This document shows positions 63,447 through 64,000 of a stretch of DNA of 64,000 nucleotides, piece by piece; the stretch's first letter is position 1, and every line of letters starts with the position of its first letter. The stretch comes from Martelella sp. AD-3. GTDB lineage: Bacteria > Pseudomonadota > Alphaproteobacteria > Rhizobiales > Rhizobiaceae. A program made the position numbers and the translations under genes. The stretch lies in the NCBI RefSeq assembly GCF_001578105.1, contig NZ_CP014275.1:124001-188000 (forward strand), written 5' to 3'. The notes under the pieces are model-generated. The model was not told the DNA's origin, searched no databases, and saw nothing but the letters and a program-made list of their open reading frames with translations.

Positions 63447-64000
63447 TTGTCGCTTCTTGAGGAAAATGTCACGGCATCGGCCGGACGCGCTTCGGCGCCG
63501 CGTTCCGGCGTTGTCGGCTGGATGTTGTTCGACTGGGCGGCGCAGCCTTTCTTCACGGTCATCATCACCTTCATCTTCGGTCCCTATTTCGTATCCGAGC
63601 TCGGAAGCAATCCCGTTGCCGGGCAGACGGCATGGGCGCATGCGGCGACGATTGCCGGGCTCGTTGTCGCCGTCGGCGCGCCATTTGCCGGCGCGCTTTC
63701 GGATTCGGCCGGGCGCAACAAGCGTTTCATCGGAACGATGGCCGTCGTCCAGGCCGGAAGCCTCGCCCTTTTGTGGTTTGCCGCGCCCGGAACCGGCTAT
63801 GTCTGGCCGGCGGCGCTGATCATCGCGGCGACCGTGATGGCCGAGCTCTCGGTGGTCTTCAACGATGCCATGCTGCCGCATCTGGTCCGGCCCGCGCGCA
63901 TGAACCGCGTCTCCAACGAGGCCTGGGGGCTTGGCTATCTCGGCGGCATGATCTTCCTCATCGCCGTCGTGCTGTTTCTCTCCGCCGACCCCGAGACCGG
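63447..64000 (+). CDS. UMF1-family MFS transporter (3' end beyond window)
   Basis: This is the start of a membrane transporter of the MFS UMF1 (Atg22-like) group; about 184 residues are visible before the right edge. GWMLFDWAAQPFFTVIITFIFGPYF is the conserved first membrane segment, and DSAGRNKRFIG corresponds to the loop after TM2. TTG at 63447 is the best start and leaves a 24-residue N-terminus before GWMLFDW; the next ATG is inside the first helix. It lies 69 bp downstream of gdhB, possibly in the same transcript. The substrate is unknown. Confidence 0.8.
   Translation, partial: MSLLEENVTASAGRASAPRSGVVGWMLFDWAAQPFFTVIITFIFGPYFVSELGSNPVAGQTAWAHAATIAGLVVAVGAPFAGALSDSAGRNKRFIGTMAVVQAGSLALLWFAAPGTGYVWPAALIIAATVMAELSVVFNDAMLPHLVRPARMNRVSNEAWGLGYLGGMIFLIAVVLFLSADPET

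Noticed and set aside
1..64000. CRISPR arrays, prophage or IS elements
   Set aside because: No regularly spaced direct repeats, transposase or phage structural genes were found on reading the window.

Overview
The window is a high-G+C, densely packed bacterial chromosome segment. It most resembles an alphaproteobacterium of the order Hyphomicrobiales (Rhizobiales), possibly a marine or salt-adapted member near Martelella; the genus is a guess. The reasons are a 180-kDa-type NAD-glutamate dehydrogenase, the polyprenyl synthase/TPR/ispE/moaB block, a glyQ...glyS neighbourhood, rhizobial-type palindromic intergenic repeats, and a conserved set of core genes. No integrase, transposase, phage gene or CRISPR array was seen.

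Layout. 1-3.8 kb: a sugar MFS transporter (cut by the left edge), then a TPP riboswitch driving a ThiX/ThiY-type ABC permease and binding protein with no ATPase gene beside them. 3.8-12 kb: glyS and glyQ about 5 kb apart, with lemA, aroA and a DUF2207 gene between. The lemA/DUF2207 pair is split by aroA, and the DUF2207 gene has a repeat element inside its 5' coding end. 12-23 kb: putP, a small membrane protein, an S49 protease, a trmN6-like methyltransferase, a DUF2007 gene, polyprenyl diphosphate synthase, a TPR protein, ispE, moaB, a short glycosyltransferase, a PA0069-type radical SAM protein, rnhB and tRNA-Pro. 23.7-26.7 kb: a phosphohexomutase and a GMP/PMI enzyme for sugar-nucleotide supply. 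26.9-30.2 kb: a dgcN-dgcA D-glutamate pair and a Zur-boxed CobW-family GTPase. 30.5-35.2 kb: a GntR-controlled catabolic cluster (creatinase/ectoine-hydrolase-like M24 protein, M20 deacetylase, class III aminotransferase) with two matching palindromes in the divergent promoter.

35.3-44.6 kb is the most interesting region: one operon, wecB - bcsB-like - nfrB - nfrA - a DUF4434-like hydrolase. It combines the parts of the Escherichia coli N4-receptor glycan pathway (NfrA, NfrB and the UDP-ManNAc-making epimerase WecB/NfrC) with a cellulose-synthase-type BcsB subunit. NfrB ends in two MshEN-like modules, which suggests c-di-GMP control. The likely job is synthesis and export of an N-acetylmannosamine-type polysaccharide.

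45-64 kb: a PAP2 phosphatase, asd, an Ldh-family oxidoreductase, then a repeat-rich gap leading to a large RTX protein that is A+T-richer and has many cysteines. It faces its probable type I secretion ABC and adaptor genes. After these come tRNA-Met, a small zincin, beta-carbonic anhydrase, pyridoxal kinase, the NAD-glutamate dehydrogenase, and a UMF1-family MFS transporter cut by the right edge.
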